The notes under the pieces: generated by a model
What the model was told of the DNA's origin: nothing
Databases searched by the model: none
The model's input: only the letters and a program-made list of their open reading frames with translations
Shown here: positions 9,305-17,404 of the stretch, one piece after another
How positions within the stretch are numbered: position 1 is the stretch's first letter
Layout: every line of letters starts with the position of its first letter
NCBI RefSeq assembly: GCF_028288465.1
Contig: NZ_JAQBNR010000069.1
Coordinates: 1-64,000, forward strand
Origin: Ferruginibacter sp.
GTDB lineage: Bacteria; Bacteroidota; Bacteroidia; Chitinophagales; Chitinophagaceae
Length of the DNA: 64,000 nt
Direction of reading: 5' to 3'
Position numbers and translations under genes: made by a program

Positions 9305-11356
9305 ATGAGCGATCAAAAAGTATTTAAACCTTTTGTGAGTGCCGATACCAACATGAAAGAGTTTACTGTAAAGGCGTTGGTAATGGGCAGCATTTTCGGA
9401 ATTTTATTTGGTGCTGCCAATGTGTACCTGGCATTGAATGCAGGACTAACCGTATCTGCTTCCATCCCAATAGCAGTGCTGGCGATAACACTTGGCAAGC
9501 GCTTGTTCAAAACAACTATTCTGGAGAACAATATCATTCAAACAACTGGCTCAGCCGGCGAAAGTATCGCATCCGGCGTTGTGTTTACGCTGCCGGGGTT
9601 TTTATTTTTATCGGCAAAAGATTCTGCTCAGTACTTCGATTATGTCATTATCCTGGTGCTGGCCATTCTGGGCGGTCTGCTTGGAACGTTAATGATGATA
9701 CCGCTTCGCCGCTCATTAATTGTAAAAGAACATGACACGCTGCCTTATCCCGAAGGAACCGCATGTGCGGCGGTTTTAAAAGCCGGGGAAAAGGGCGGTG
9801 CGGTTGCCAGAACAGCTTTTTATGGCTTAGGCGTTGCATTTGTTTATGCCCTGCTGCAAAGAGCATTAAAAGTAGTTGCTGAAACGGCTTCATTTGCAAC
9901 AAAGGCTACCAATAAAATTTTCCCATCAGCAAATGTAGCTGCAGATATTACTCCTGAATACCTCGGTGTGGGTTATATCATTGGTTTTAGAATCGCAGGC
10001 ATTTTAGTGGCCGGAGGGGTATTAAGCTGGCTGGTATTTATTCCCCTGTTATCTTCATTAATTCCCGACCAGGTAATTGCCTTACAGCAGATAAAATTGG
10101 GGTTCATGATCGATCTTACTCATGCAACCAAACACTATGGCAATTGGGATCCGGTTACAAACACCTTTGCAGATAAAGCAGATGCCATTTATCGGGCATA
10201 TATACGGCAAATAGGTGCCGGCGCTGTAGCTGCCGGAGGCATGATTACACTAATAAAAACTATACCCACCATTATTTCTTCTTTTAAAGAAAGCATTGCG
10301 TCTGCAAAAAATAAAACTACCGGCGTTGTAAACAGAACTGACAAAGATTTGAATGTAAAAGTCGTTTTGTTCGGTAGCATCGCCCTGGTTGTTTTAATGG
10401 CTGTACTGCCAATTATTCCCGGCAATAATATTTTTAATAAGGCATTGGTTGGCGTACTGGTAATTGTATTCGGCGCTTTTTTTGTAACCGTGTCTTCCCG
10501 CATTGTTGGTTTAATAGGATCATCTAACAATCCAATTTCCGGAATGACAATAGCAACAGTGATGATTACCTGCTTAATTTTTATAGCTGTAGGATGGAGC
10601 GGACAATCTTACGAACCAATGGCTCTTATTGTTGGTGGAATGGTTTGTATTGCAGCCGCAAACGCTGGCGCCACCTCGCAGGATTTAAAAACAGGTTATC
10701 TCGTAGGCTCCACACCCAAATACCAGCAACTGGCTCTTTTTATAGGTGCTATCGTTTCATCTATTGTAATTGGCATCACCATAAAAGTACTCGATACACC
10801 AAGTACTGCAATGGCTGCACAAGGCATTACCCATGCCATCGGAAGCAAATACAATGCGCCGCAAGCCACGCTGATGGCTACATTGGTTAAAGGCATATTG
10901 TCTTTCAACCTTGATTGGAATTTTGTATTGGTCGGAGCAGCATTGGCATTGGTGATGGAATTGTGCGGTGTTAAGTCGTTGAATTTTGCGATCGGTGTTT
11001 ATCTTCCTTTGTCAACTACGTTGCCGATATTTATTGGTGGTGCCATTCGGGGTATGGTTGATAAAGTAAAAGAAAAACAAAAAAACACTTTAAAAGAAGG
11101 TGAAGAAGATTTGCAAACAGGCAATTTGTTTGCCACAGGTTTGGTTGCAGGGGGATCTTTAATGGGCGTAATTTTTGCTTTTTTAGGCGTGAACGAAGCC
11201 ATTGCTGCCGGTATGGACAAAATAAGTCTGCAGGGCTGGCTGATAAAAACATTCAATGAAAATGGTTATTACCTGCTGGGTGCTTTTTTGTTTGGCTTGA
11301 TGGGCTGGATGTTGTATAAAACTGCGATGAAAAAAAGTGAAATTGAGATGGAGTAG
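9305..11356 (+). CDS. Oligopeptide transporter, OPT family
   Basis: Polytopic membrane protein of 683 residues with about 15 hydrophobic segments and the OPT-type opening FGILFGAANVYLALNAGLT. The conserved GSIFGILFGAANVY, EGTACAAVLKAG and SSNNPISGMTIATVMI blocks support the OPT superfamily. OPT proteins move oligopeptides or metal-chelate complexes by proton coupling. The POT gene 18 nt upstream favours peptides here, but a metal-siderophore substrate cannot be excluded. No terminator is obvious after the stop. Confidence 0.92.
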   Translation: MSDQKVFKPFVSADTNMKEFTVKALVMGSIFGILFGAANVYLALNAGLTVSASIPIAVLAITLGKRLFKTTILENNIIQTTGSAGESIASGVVFTLPGFLFLSAKDSAQYFDYVIILVLAILGGLLGTLMMIPLRRSLIVKEHDTLPYPEGTACAAVLKAGEKGGAVARTAFYGLGVAFVYALLQRALKVVAETASFATKATNKIFPSANVAADITPEYLGVGYIIGFRIAGILVAGGVLSWLVFIPLLSSLIPDQVIALQQIKLGFMIDLTHATKHYGNWDPVTNTFADKADAIYRAYIRQIGAGAVAAGGMITLIKTIPTIISSFKESIASAKNKTTGVVNRTDKDLNVKVVLFGSIALVVLMAVLPIIPGNNIFNKALVGVLVIVFGAFFVTVSSRIVGLIGSSNNPISGMTIATVMITCLIFIAVGWSGQSYEPMALIVGGMVCIAAANAGATSQDLKTGYLVGSTPKYQQLALFIGAIVSSIVIGITIKVLDTPSTAMAAQGITHAIGSKYNAPQATLMATLVKGILSFNLDWNFVLVGAALALVMELCGVKSLNFAIGVYLPLSTTLPIFIGGAIRGMVDKVKEKQKNTLKEGEEDLQTGNLFATGLVAGGSLMGVIFAFLGVNEAIAAGMDKISLQGWLIKTFNENGYYLLGAFLFGLMGWMLYKTAMKKSEIEME

Positions 11357-11482
11357 TGACTGACACGATCTTCACAAGCCTTATGCAAGCGCACAAATGT
11401 TGATATCTAACGACGTGCAAAAGCATAATTTATAATCTTAATTAATATATTTACCTGGAACTTTTTTAACCAAACTTTAATC

Positions 11483-12475
11483 ATGAAAAAAATTAGCTTT
11501 TACCTCTTATCAGGCGTTATGTTTTTTGCATCCTGTACTAAAGTCGATAATCAAAAGCCTGCAGCCATTAATGGCGAAGCTGTGGCAATTGCATCACCAT
11601 TACAGGGGCGTACCTGTGGTTCAATGGAAGTTTTGCAAGCAAACCTTGCAGCAGATCCGGGATTGCGCAAACGTATGGATGACATTGAAAACTTTACCAG
11701 CAGAATAATGGCCAGCCCTGATGCGGCCAGGTTGCTTGCAGATGGAACCATTGAAATTCCCGTGGTAGTAAATGTATTGTATAGCTCTGCGGCTGAAAAT
11801 ATTTCTGATGCGCAAATTAACTCCCAGATTACTGTTTTGAATGCAGATTTTAAAGCGATGAATTCGGATTATGGTAATACACCGACATTATTTCAAAGTG
11901 TACTTTCTGGCAATGTGGGAGTAAGTTTTGTATTGGATAAAATCATTCGTAAAGCAACTACGAAAGCAAGCTGGAGAACGGATGATGCAATGAAAAAAAG
12001 CAAACGTGGCGGTATTGATCCTACCAACCCAACCACTGAATTAAATTTATGGAGCTGCAACCTCAGCGGCGGTATTTTAGGTTATGCGCAATTTCCTGGT
12101 GGCAGCACAGCAACCGATGGCGTTGTAATAGACAACAATGCTTTTGGCAATACCGGCACTGTTACTGCACCTTATGATAAGGGAAGAACGGCTACCCACG
12201 AAGTAGGGCACTGGATGAATTTGCGCCATATTTGGGGCGATGCCAATTGCGGCAGCGATTTAGTAAATGATACGCCGACCCACAATGCAGCCAATTTTGG
12301 TTGCCCTGCGTATCCACATTACAGTACCTGTACAGGCACACCTGTTGAAATGACTATGAACTATATGGATTATACTGATGATGCCTGTATGTACATGTTT
12401 TCTGCAGGACAAAAAACCAGGATGCAGGCTGTATTTGCAACTGGAGGACCAAGGGCCGGCTTTAGAGTACTTTGA
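11483..12475 (+). CDS. Secreted zinc metalloprotease lipoprotein, M43 (pappalysin/cytophagalysin) family
   Basis: Protein of 330 residues with a lipoprotein signal ending FFASC (Cys18), so it is probably anchored in the outer membrane. The zinc site is the extended motif HEVGHWMNLRHIWGD in the second half, followed downstream by a MNYMDYTDDACMYMF Met-turn block, both diagnostic of M43 metzincins. Several Cys near the active site may form disulfides. It lies downstream of two peptide transporters, which suggests but does not prove a role in extracellular peptide feeding. No T9SS sorting domain is present at the C-terminus. Confidence 0.9.
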   Translation: MKKISFYLLSGVMFFASCTKVDNQKPAAINGEAVAIASPLQGRTCGSMEVLQANLAADPGLRKRMDDIENFTSRIMASPDAARLLADGTIEIPVVVNVLYSSAAENISDAQINSQITVLNADFKAMNSDYGNTPTLFQSVLSGNVGVSFVLDKIIRKATTKASWRTDDAMKKSKRGGIDPTNPTTELNLWSCNLSGGILGYAQFPGGSTATDGVVIDNNAFGNTGTVTAPYDKGRTATHEVGHWMNLRHIWGDANCGSDLVNDTPTHNAANFGCPAYPHYSTCTGTPVEMTMNYMDYTDDACMYMFSAGQKTRMQAVFATGGPRAGFRVL

Positions 12476-12488
12476 TAAATCTTACTGT

Positions 12489-12529
12489 CATAAAAAAGGA
12501 GTTTGCTAATGGCAAGCTCCTTTTTTATG
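12489..12529. terminator. Bidirectional intrinsic terminator between the M43 protease gene and serS
   Basis: An 18-bp stem with one G-T wobble (12489-12506 with 12512-12529) and a 5-nt loop. The stem begins in an A-tract and ends in a T-tract, so it can stop both the protease transcript on the plus strand and serS on the minus strand. Confidence 0.9.
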
Positions 12530-12543
12530 ATTTACATTTCGTC

Positions 12544-13815
12544 TTACCGAATTATGGCATTGCCATAATATGCATGCAGTACAGGTGGCAATTCAATGCC
12601 AGCATCGGTTTGATTGTTTTCCAGCAGGCAAGCCACAATTCTTGGCAGCGCCAGGGAAGAGCCGTTTAAAGAATGCAGCAATTGAGTTTTACCTTCGGCA
12701 TTTTTGTATCTTATCTTCATCCTGTTGGTTTGAAAACTTTCAAAATTACTTACAGAACTTACTTCCAGCCATTTTTGCTGGGCAGCGCTGAATACCTCAA
12801 AATCGTAGGTGAGTGCACTGGTAAAACTCATATCGCCGCCGCATAAACGCAGTATGCGATAAGGCAACTGTAAATGGTTCAATAATGTTTCCACGTGCTG
12901 TACCATTTCTTCCAGTACCTCGTAGCTTTTATCCGGGTTTACCAGTTGGATGATCTCTACCTTATCGAACTGATGTACCCGGTTGAGGCCACGTACGTCG
13001 CTGCCGAAACTGCCTGCCTCTCTTCTAAAGCAAGGTGTATAAGCCGTCATTTTTACCGGCACATCTGCCTCCTTTACTATTTCATCACGGTAAATATTTG
13101 TTACCGGTACTTCAGCGGTTGGTATCAGGTAAAACCCGTCGGCCGTAGCGTGGTACATTTGTCCTTCTTTGTCAGGCAACTGACCTGTACCATATGCACT
13201 GGCTTCATTTACCATGAGCGGAGGCAAATATTCTGTATATCCTGCAGTAGTATTGTAGTCTAAGAAATATTGTATCAGGGCACGTTGCAGTTTAGCTCCC
13301 TTTCCTTTGTACAAGGGAAAACCGCTGCCGGTTATTTTAGCGCCTGTTTCAAAATCAACCAGGTCGTATTTTTTTATCAGTTCCCAGTGCGGTACTGCAT
13401 TTGCCGGCAGCGAAGGTTTTGAACCGCCTTCCCGTACGATTTCATTTTCTTCCGGCGTTTTGCCAAGTGGTACGGATACGTGCGGCAGGTTAGGAAATAA
13501 TATAATCGTCTCCTGTAATTGTTTTTCGGCTTGGCTCAACGATTCGCTGAGTTGCTGCAGCGTAGATTTATGCTGGATTACTTCCTGCTTTTTCTGTTCG
13601 GCCTGCTCCTTTTCACCTTTGCCCATCAACAGGCCAATGGCTTTGCTGGCCGCATTCATTTCTGCCTGTAATGTTTCAGATTCAACCTTCAGTTTGCGGA
13701 CCTGTTCATCCAGTGCTATCACTTTATCTACCAGCAATACATCGCCAAAATGTTTAACGCTAAGCCGTTCTTTCACCAATGCTGCGTTCTGACGTATAAA
13801 TCCAATCTGTAACAT
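12544..13815 (-). CDS. serS: Seryl-tRNA synthetase
   Basis: Class II aminoacyl-tRNA synthetase of 423 residues that charges tRNA-Ser (and tRNA-Sec where present). An N-terminal tRNA-binding coiled coil (about residues 30-100) precedes the catalytic domain. Motif 2 reads PCFRREAGSFGSDVRGL, the serine/ATP region TAEVPVTNIYRDEI, and motif 3 NGSSLALPRIVACLLEN. Length and order are normal. It is a single gene; a TATCTTTG box on the minus strand lies 14 nt before the ATG. Confidence 0.97.
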   Translation of the reverse strand: MLQIGFIRQNAALVKERLSVKHFGDVLLVDKVIALDEQVRKLKVESETLQAEMNAASKAIGLLMGKGEKEQAEQKKQEVIQHKSTLQQLSESLSQAEKQLQETIILFPNLPHVSVPLGKTPEENEIVREGGSKPSLPANAVPHWELIKKYDLVDFETGAKITGSGFPLYKGKGAKLQRALIQYFLDYNTTAGYTEYLPPLMVNEASAYGTGQLPDKEGQMYHATADGFYLIPTAEVPVTNIYRDEIVKEADVPVKMTAYTPCFRREAGSFGSDVRGLNRVHQFDKVEIIQLVNPDKSYEVLEEMVQHVETLLNHLQLPYRILRLCGGDMSFTSALTYDFEVFSAAQQKWLEVSSVSNFESFQTNRMKIRYKNAEGKTQLLHSLNGSSLALPRIVACLLENNQTDAGIELPPVLHAYYGNAIIR

Positions 13816-13829
13816 GTTTAAATTTTTGC

Positions 13830-13837
13830 CAAAGATA
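13830..13837 (-). promoter_or_regulatory. Possible -7 box of serS
   Basis: Minus-strand TATCTTTG matches the Bacteroidota consensus TAnnTTTG, 14 nt before the serS ATG at 13815. I see no TTG at the expected upstream spacing, so this is only half of a promoter. Confidence 0.35.
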
Positions 13838-14002
13838 GAACACTGGTGATACCGATTAAGTGGATAAGTAGAGATTTTTAGTGACTGGTTATAATAAGAT
13901 TTTACAAATTTGTCTTCAATTGATTTGTTCGGATAATGTTTACCGGTGTAAATCAGCTTAACAGTGTTATCCTGGGTTCATCACCAATCGCATTTTTAAA
14001 TT

Positions 14003-14010
14003 TATATTTG
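14003..14010 (+). promoter_or_regulatory. Possible -7 box before the 118-residue gene
   Basis: TATATTTG fits TAnnTTTG and ends 4 nt before ATG 14015. If used, the transcript would start at or next to the start codon. No TTG lies at the usual spacing upstream. Confidence 0.3.
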
Positions 14011-14014
14011 CCGG

Positions 14015-14371
14015 ATGGAACACGCAAAAGAGGATTTACAGGTAAGGTGGTTAAAGCTCCGTATTTTTTTAAAAGAAAAATTTGCCATTAAGCCGGATAT
14101 GGACGGCATACTTTTTTTGATTGGCGTGCAGGAACTTGGCACAGGCAAACAGGTATACACCAAAGAACAAAAGCAAGACCTGATGCACATTGCCGTTTGC
14201 ACAGTTTTGTCGCAGAGTGGTTATTATGTGATGGAAGGATTGGATGACGAAGGCTGGCCGCATTTTAAACAATTAAAGCCATTGCCTGAATTCAATGTTT
14301 TTGAACAGGAGAATTTTTTAAAGGACCATGTTTTACTTTACTTTGAACAGATTTATAAAAAAGAAGATTAA
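14015..14371 (+). CDS. Conserved hypothetical protein, 118 residues
   Basis: Soluble, mixed alpha/beta-looking protein of 118 residues without a signal peptide or membrane segment. I recognise no catalytic motif; the middle (MDGILFLIGVQELGTGKQ) and the Asp/Glu-rich region YYVMEGLDDEGWPHF are the most distinctive parts. Its stop is 2 nt before the ATG of the cyclophilin gene, so the two are almost certainly translated from one mRNA. A TATATTTG box ends 4 nt before the ATG, which raises the possibility of a leaderless transcript. Function unknown. Confidence 0.8.
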   Translation: MEHAKEDLQVRWLKLRIFLKEKFAIKPDMDGILFLIGVQELGTGKQVYTKEQKQDLMHIAVCTVLSQSGYYVMEGLDDEGWPHFKQLKPLPEFNVFEQENFLKDHVLLYFEQIYKKED

Positions 14372-14373
14372 TA

Positions 14374-15132
14374 ATGAAGTTATTTTTAAGGCTAAGTTTG
14401 ATGATGGTATTATGTGCCGCTGTTTGTTTGTCTTATGCGCAGAACAAAAAGAAACCGGTTAAAAAACTCCCTGTTCGTACAACAAAAACAGTTGCTGCCG
14501 TTGCAAAAAAAACTATAACCGACAGTGTAAAAATTGCGATGCCTGTAAGAATTAAAATAACCACCAGCGTGGGTGAGATTATAGTTAAACTGTCGGATAA
14601 AACACCCTTACACCGGGATAATTTTGTAAAACTGGTGAACAGCCATTTTTACGACAGCCTGCTTTTTCACCGTATTATTGCTGGTTTTATGATACAGGGC
14701 GGCGACCCGACAAGTAAAAATGCGGCGCCGGGCATATTGCTTGGCAACGGCGGTGCGGGATACACCATACCGGCTGAATTTGATTCTACGCTGTATCATA
14801 AAAAAGGCGCATTGGCGGCAGCCAGGGATAATAACCCCCAAAAAGCAAGTAGTGGTTGCCAGTTCTATATTGTACAGGGAAGAAAATATAGCAACAGTGA
14901 ACTGGACGTAATTGAAATGCAGAAAGGCATTTATTTTTCACCTGCTAAACGAATGACCTACTCAATGAATGGTGGTACGCCCAATTTAGACATGAACTAC
15001 ACAGTTTTTGGAGAAGTGGAAAGCGGGATAGAAGTAGTAGATGAAATTGCACAATCGCCAAAGGATGGTAATAACCGCCCGCTTACCAATATCAGCATGA
15101 AAATGGAAGTGATAAAAGAAGATGGAAAATGA
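14374..15132 (+). CDS. Exported peptidyl-prolyl cis-trans isomerase, cyclophilin type
   Basis: Protein of 252 residues with a signal peptide (about 1-22, ending SYAQ), a Lys-rich linker and a cyclophilin domain from about residue 57. Core blocks include FYDSLLFHRIIAGFMIQGGD, GAGYTIPAEF, ASSGCQFYIVQG and NMNYTVFGEV-like sequence near the end. It should catalyse proline isomerisation during folding of periplasmic or surface proteins. It is translationally coupled to the 118-residue gene 2 nt upstream. The 3' end runs directly into the heptamer array before gcvH. Confidence 0.93.
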   Translation: MKLFLRLSLMMVLCAAVCLSYAQNKKKPVKKLPVRTTKTVAAVAKKTITDSVKIAMPVRIKITTSVGEIIVKLSDKTPLHRDNFVKLVNSHFYDSLLFHRIIAGFMIQGGDPTSKNAAPGILLGNGGAGYTIPAEFDSTLYHKKGALAAARDNNPQKASSGCQFYIVQGRKYSNSELDVIEMQKGIYFSPAKRMTYSMNGGTPNLDMNYTVFGEVESGIEVVDEIAQSPKDGNNRPLTNISMKMEVIKEDGK

Positions 15133-15155
15133 TTTAATTTGCAGACCTGAAAAAG

Positions 15156-15266
15156 GTATCAAGTATCAAGTATCAAGTATCAAGTATCAAGTATCAAGTA
15201 TCAAGTATCAAGTATCAAGTATCAAGTATCAAGTATCAAGTATCAAGTATCAATTTCAAGTATCAA
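15156..15266. repeat. Tandem array of the heptamer GTATCAA
   Basis: Fourteen perfect head-to-tail copies of GTATCAA fill 15156-15253; a short degenerate unit and one more copy follow at 15260-15266. The array starts 23 nt after the cyclophilin stop and ends 23 nt before the gcvH ATG. Because 7 is not a multiple of 3, each frame cycles through the same 7 codons; none is a stop on the plus strand, while the minus strand has TGA. Confidence 0.98.
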
Positions 15267-15289
15267 TTTCAACACCTAAAATATACATC

Positions 15290-15667
15290 ATGAATGTTCC
15301 TTCAAATCTCCGCTACACAAAAGACCATGAGTGGATTTCGTTAGAAAATAATATTGCCACCATTGGTATTACAGATTTTGCACAGGGCGAACTGGGTGAT
15401 ATTGTGTACGTAGATATTGCTACAAAGGGAAAGGCATTGGCCGCCGAAGAAGTTTTTGGTACCGTGGAAGCCGTGAAAACCGTGAGCGATCTTTTTTTGC
15501 CTGTTGCTGGAACAATCACTGAAATCAATCCCAAGCTGGAAGCAGCACCGGAACTGGTTAACAGTGATCCTTATGGTGATGGCTGGATGATAAAAATGAC
15601 TGTTGATAACACCGCCGATGTGGAAGCTTTGCTGACTGCGGAAAATTATACTGCCTTGGTGGGTTAA
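15290..15667 (+). CDS. gcvH: Glycine cleavage system H protein
   Basis: Lipoyl carrier of 125 residues that shuttles the aminomethyl group between the P, T and L proteins of the glycine cleavage complex. It starts NVPSNLRYTKDHEWI and carries the lipoylation motif GTVEAVKTVSDL with Lys63 as the acceptor. The frame is open upstream to 15122 through the heptamer array, but homology begins at ATG 15290, so the repeat-coded extension was excluded. None of the partner genes is in the window. The heptamer array occupies its leader and might affect expression. Confidence 0.96.
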   Translation: MNVPSNLRYTKDHEWISLENNIATIGITDFAQGELGDIVYVDIATKGKALAAEEVFGTVEAVKTVSDLFLPVAGTITEINPKLEAAPELVNSDPYGDGWMIKMTVDNTADVEALLTAENYTALVG

Positions 15668-15722
15668 TTTATAACCCGAATTTTTCATTTATTTCTTTTC
15701 AGAAATCAGTAACTCCTTACCG

Positions 15723-16118
15723 ATGCAGGCAGTAAATAAAGTAGCTTTCAAAAAATTTATTCCGGGTATTGTTTGGCTGGGCGTGGTATTAGGCCTGGTG
15801 ATGATACCCGGAAAACAATTGCCTGAGTCAGAATTTTTATTTGAAATAGATTTTGACAAATTTGTGCATGTGGGCATTTTCGGTTTGCTGGCTGTTTTGT
15901 TCTGCTGGCCATTTTATAAAACGGATACTCCCCGAAAAAATAGGATCATTTATTTTATCGTTATTGCTTTGCTTACGAGCGCCGTGGGCTATTGCACTGA
16001 GCTAATGCAAAAATATTGGGCCGAAGGCAGAAGCTACGATTTAATGGACTGGCTGGCTGACAGCACGGGCGCCCTGGGTGCATTTATCTTTAGCAGGATT
16101 GTTTTTTTAAAGAAGTAA
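15723..16118 (+). CDS. VanZ-like family membrane protein
   Basis: Inner-membrane protein of 131 residues with four hydrophobic segments. The family features are FVHVGIFGLLAVLFCW, the central helix with TELMQKYWAEGRSYDLMD, and the final helix after DWLADSTGALGA. It resembles the VanZ/teicoplanin-resistance-like fold by domain only; no glycopeptide resistance genes are nearby and the true role of such solitary proteins is unknown. It follows gcvH by 55 nt and may be read from the same transcript. Confidence 0.85.
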   Translation: MQAVNKVAFKKFIPGIVWLGVVLGLVMIPGKQLPESEFLFEIDFDKFVHVGIFGLLAVLFCWPFYKTDTPRKNRIIYFIVIALLTSAVGYCTELMQKYWAEGRSYDLMDWLADSTGALGAFIFSRIVFLKK

Positions 16119-16190
16119 CCCGGCTTATTTACAGTTTTTACGGAACTATCTTAATTGTAAACACACGTTAACTACGCAGGCTTCGTTCCC

Positions 16191-16268
16191 AATAGCTAAA
16201 AAAGTACAAGTGTGCGACGCAACAATTGATCAGGAATGCTTCCCTCTGCCCGGACAATAATTCATTTT
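16191..16268 (+). repeat. Dispersed intergenic repeat, copy 1
   Basis: Begins near AATAGCTAAAA, contains GTACAAGTGTGCGACGCAA at 16204 and ends with GCCCGGACAAT at 16248-16258. It aligns with the elements at 46362-46438 (minus) and 50955-51030 (plus), with nearly constant distance (52-55 nt) between the two conserved blocks. It lies between the VanZ-like gene and the DUF4290 promoter. Confidence 0.8.
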
Positions 16269-16307
16269 TCCGGATTTAATTTTTATGATACAAAAAACAT
16301 TCATTAA

Positions 16308-16338
16308 TTGCTGCTTGCGGCAGTTTTTAGTACATTTG
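16308..16338 (+). promoter_or_regulatory. Promoter of the DUF4290 gene
   Basis: TTG at 16308-16310, a 20-nt spacer and TACATTTG at 16331-16338 match the Bacteroidota pattern TTG-N20-TAnnTTTG. Transcription should start near 16343-16345, which rules out the TTG at 16308 as a start codon of the gene. Confidence 0.65.
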
Positions 16339-16361
16339 CCTATATGATGAACGTAGAGAAT

Positions 16362-17117
16362 ATGGAATACAATACCACACGTAGTTATTTAACGATGAGG
16401 GAGTATGGCCGCCATATACAAAAAATGGTCGATTATTTATTGACCATTGAGGATAAAGAGAAGCGGCAGCGCAATGCAATGAGCCTGATTGAGCTGATGG
16501 GATTTTTGAATCCGCATTTGAAAAATGTGGAGGATTTCCGTCATAAATTATGGGACCATTTGTTTTTAATCAGCGACTTTAAACTGGATGTAGAAAGCCC
16601 TTATCCAATCCCAACCAGGGAAACATTAAAGGCAAGGCCGGAACCATTAAAATATCCTAAAAGATATCCCAAGTTTAATCATCTGGGAAAAAATATTGAA
16701 GTGGTTATCAACAAAGCTTTAAAAGAAGAAAATCCTGAAAAACGCCAGGGATTTGCCAACGCCATTGCTTATTACATGAAGCTTACTTACAGCAACTGGC
16801 ATAAGGAACTGGTGCATGATGATAATATTCAGTCCGAGTTGCAGAGTATTACAGGTGGTCAGCTTGAGTTTAATAACCGGCCATTTGTAAAACATCGTAC
16901 CGACAACAGGCCAGACCGTGATGATTACAGAAGCACCGGTACAAGCACAGGCGGTTATCGCAAGAACTTTACAGGAAGAAACAATAACACCAACGCAGGC
17001 AGAGATAACAGGGGCAGCAATGCTGGGCGTGATAACAGAACCGGCGGCGGAAACAGTAACAGGCCGGGAGGCGGAGACAACAGAAATAATAACAGGAACT
17101 TTAAAAAGCGGTTTTAA
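16362..17117 (+). CDS. DUF4290 family protein with Arg/Gly/Asn-rich tail
   Basis: Protein of 251 residues if it begins at ATG 16362 (MEYNTTRSYLTMREYGR), the N-terminus usual for this Bacteroidota-specific family; ATGs at 16344 and 16347 are also possible. A predicted helical domain covers about residues 1-165. The last 55 or so residues are low complexity, with repeated GRDNR, GGGN and RPGGGDNR elements ending NFKKRF, and look disordered and basic. Such RG-rich tails often bind RNA, but this is inference. A TTG-N20-TACATTTG promoter lies just upstream and a bidirectional terminator just downstream. No function is known to me. Confidence 0.85.
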   Translation: MEYNTTRSYLTMREYGRHIQKMVDYLLTIEDKEKRQRNAMSLIELMGFLNPHLKNVEDFRHKLWDHLFLISDFKLDVESPYPIPTRETLKARPEPLKYPKRYPKFNHLGKNIEVVINKALKEENPEKRQGFANAIAYYMKLTYSNWHKELVHDDNIQSELQSITGGQLEFNNRPFVKHRTDNRPDRDDYRSTGTSTGGYRKNFTGRNNNTNAGRDNRGSNAGRDNRTGGGNSNRPGGGDNRNNNRNFKKRF

Positions 17118-17135
17118 ACGCTTTCATATTGCATA

Positions 17136-17168
17136 AAAAAACCGCTTCAAATGAGGCGGTTTTTTTTG
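17136..17168. terminator. Bidirectional intrinsic terminator
   Basis: Stem of ten pairs (17136-17145 with 17156-17165), with a GC core ACCGC/GCGGT and A/T tracts on both sides, around a 10-nt loop. It serves the DUF4290 gene on the plus strand and the small Cys-rich gene on the minus strand. Confidence 0.85.
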
Positions 17169-17185
17169 TGTTGATCAATTACCAA

Positions 17186-17335
17186 TTAGTTTGCAGCAGT
17201 CATTTTTGTTTTACCGCAGCTTTTGCCTGATTTTGAACAGCAGGACTTGGTGCATTTTTTCTTTTTGCCATTGTCGGCAAATGTTACACCTGATATCATA
17301 ATAAATGCGGTTGCTAACAAGAATACTTTTTTCAT
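17186..17335 (-). CDS. Small exported Cys/Lys-rich peptide (49 residues)
   Basis: ATG at 17335 opens a 49-residue frame: a clean signal peptide (MKKVFLLATAFIMISGVTFA) followed by a mature part of about 29 residues with a run of four Lys and the Cys pattern KKKKCTKSCCSKSGKSCGK. Four Cys in so short a peptide suggest metal binding or disulfides. The terminator at 17136-17168 closes the gene. It is too short for ordinary gene finding; the signal peptide, base composition and terminator make it credible. I do not recognise a family. Confidence 0.7.
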   Translation of the reverse strand: MKKVFLLATAFIMISGVTFADNGKKKKCTKSCCSKSGKSCGKTKMTAAN

Positions 17336-17404
17336 ATTTTATTTTTTACTTCAACGTAAATGTAACAAGAATATTATTTTTAACCAAACGCGTAATGTTA
17401 AGGT

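Noticed and set aside
15156..15266. Possible CRISPR array
   Set aside because: The units are contiguous 7-mers with no spacers and no cas genes are in the window; it is a simple tandem repeat.
15122..15289. N-terminal extension of gcvH coded by the heptamer array
   Set aside because: The frame is open only because the heptamer has no stop codons on this strand; GcvH homology begins at ATG 15290 and the extension overlaps the cyclophilin stop.
16308..16361. TTG start of the DUF4290 gene at 16308
   Set aside because: That TTG is the -33 element of a TTG-N20-TACATTTG promoter, so it precedes the transcription start.
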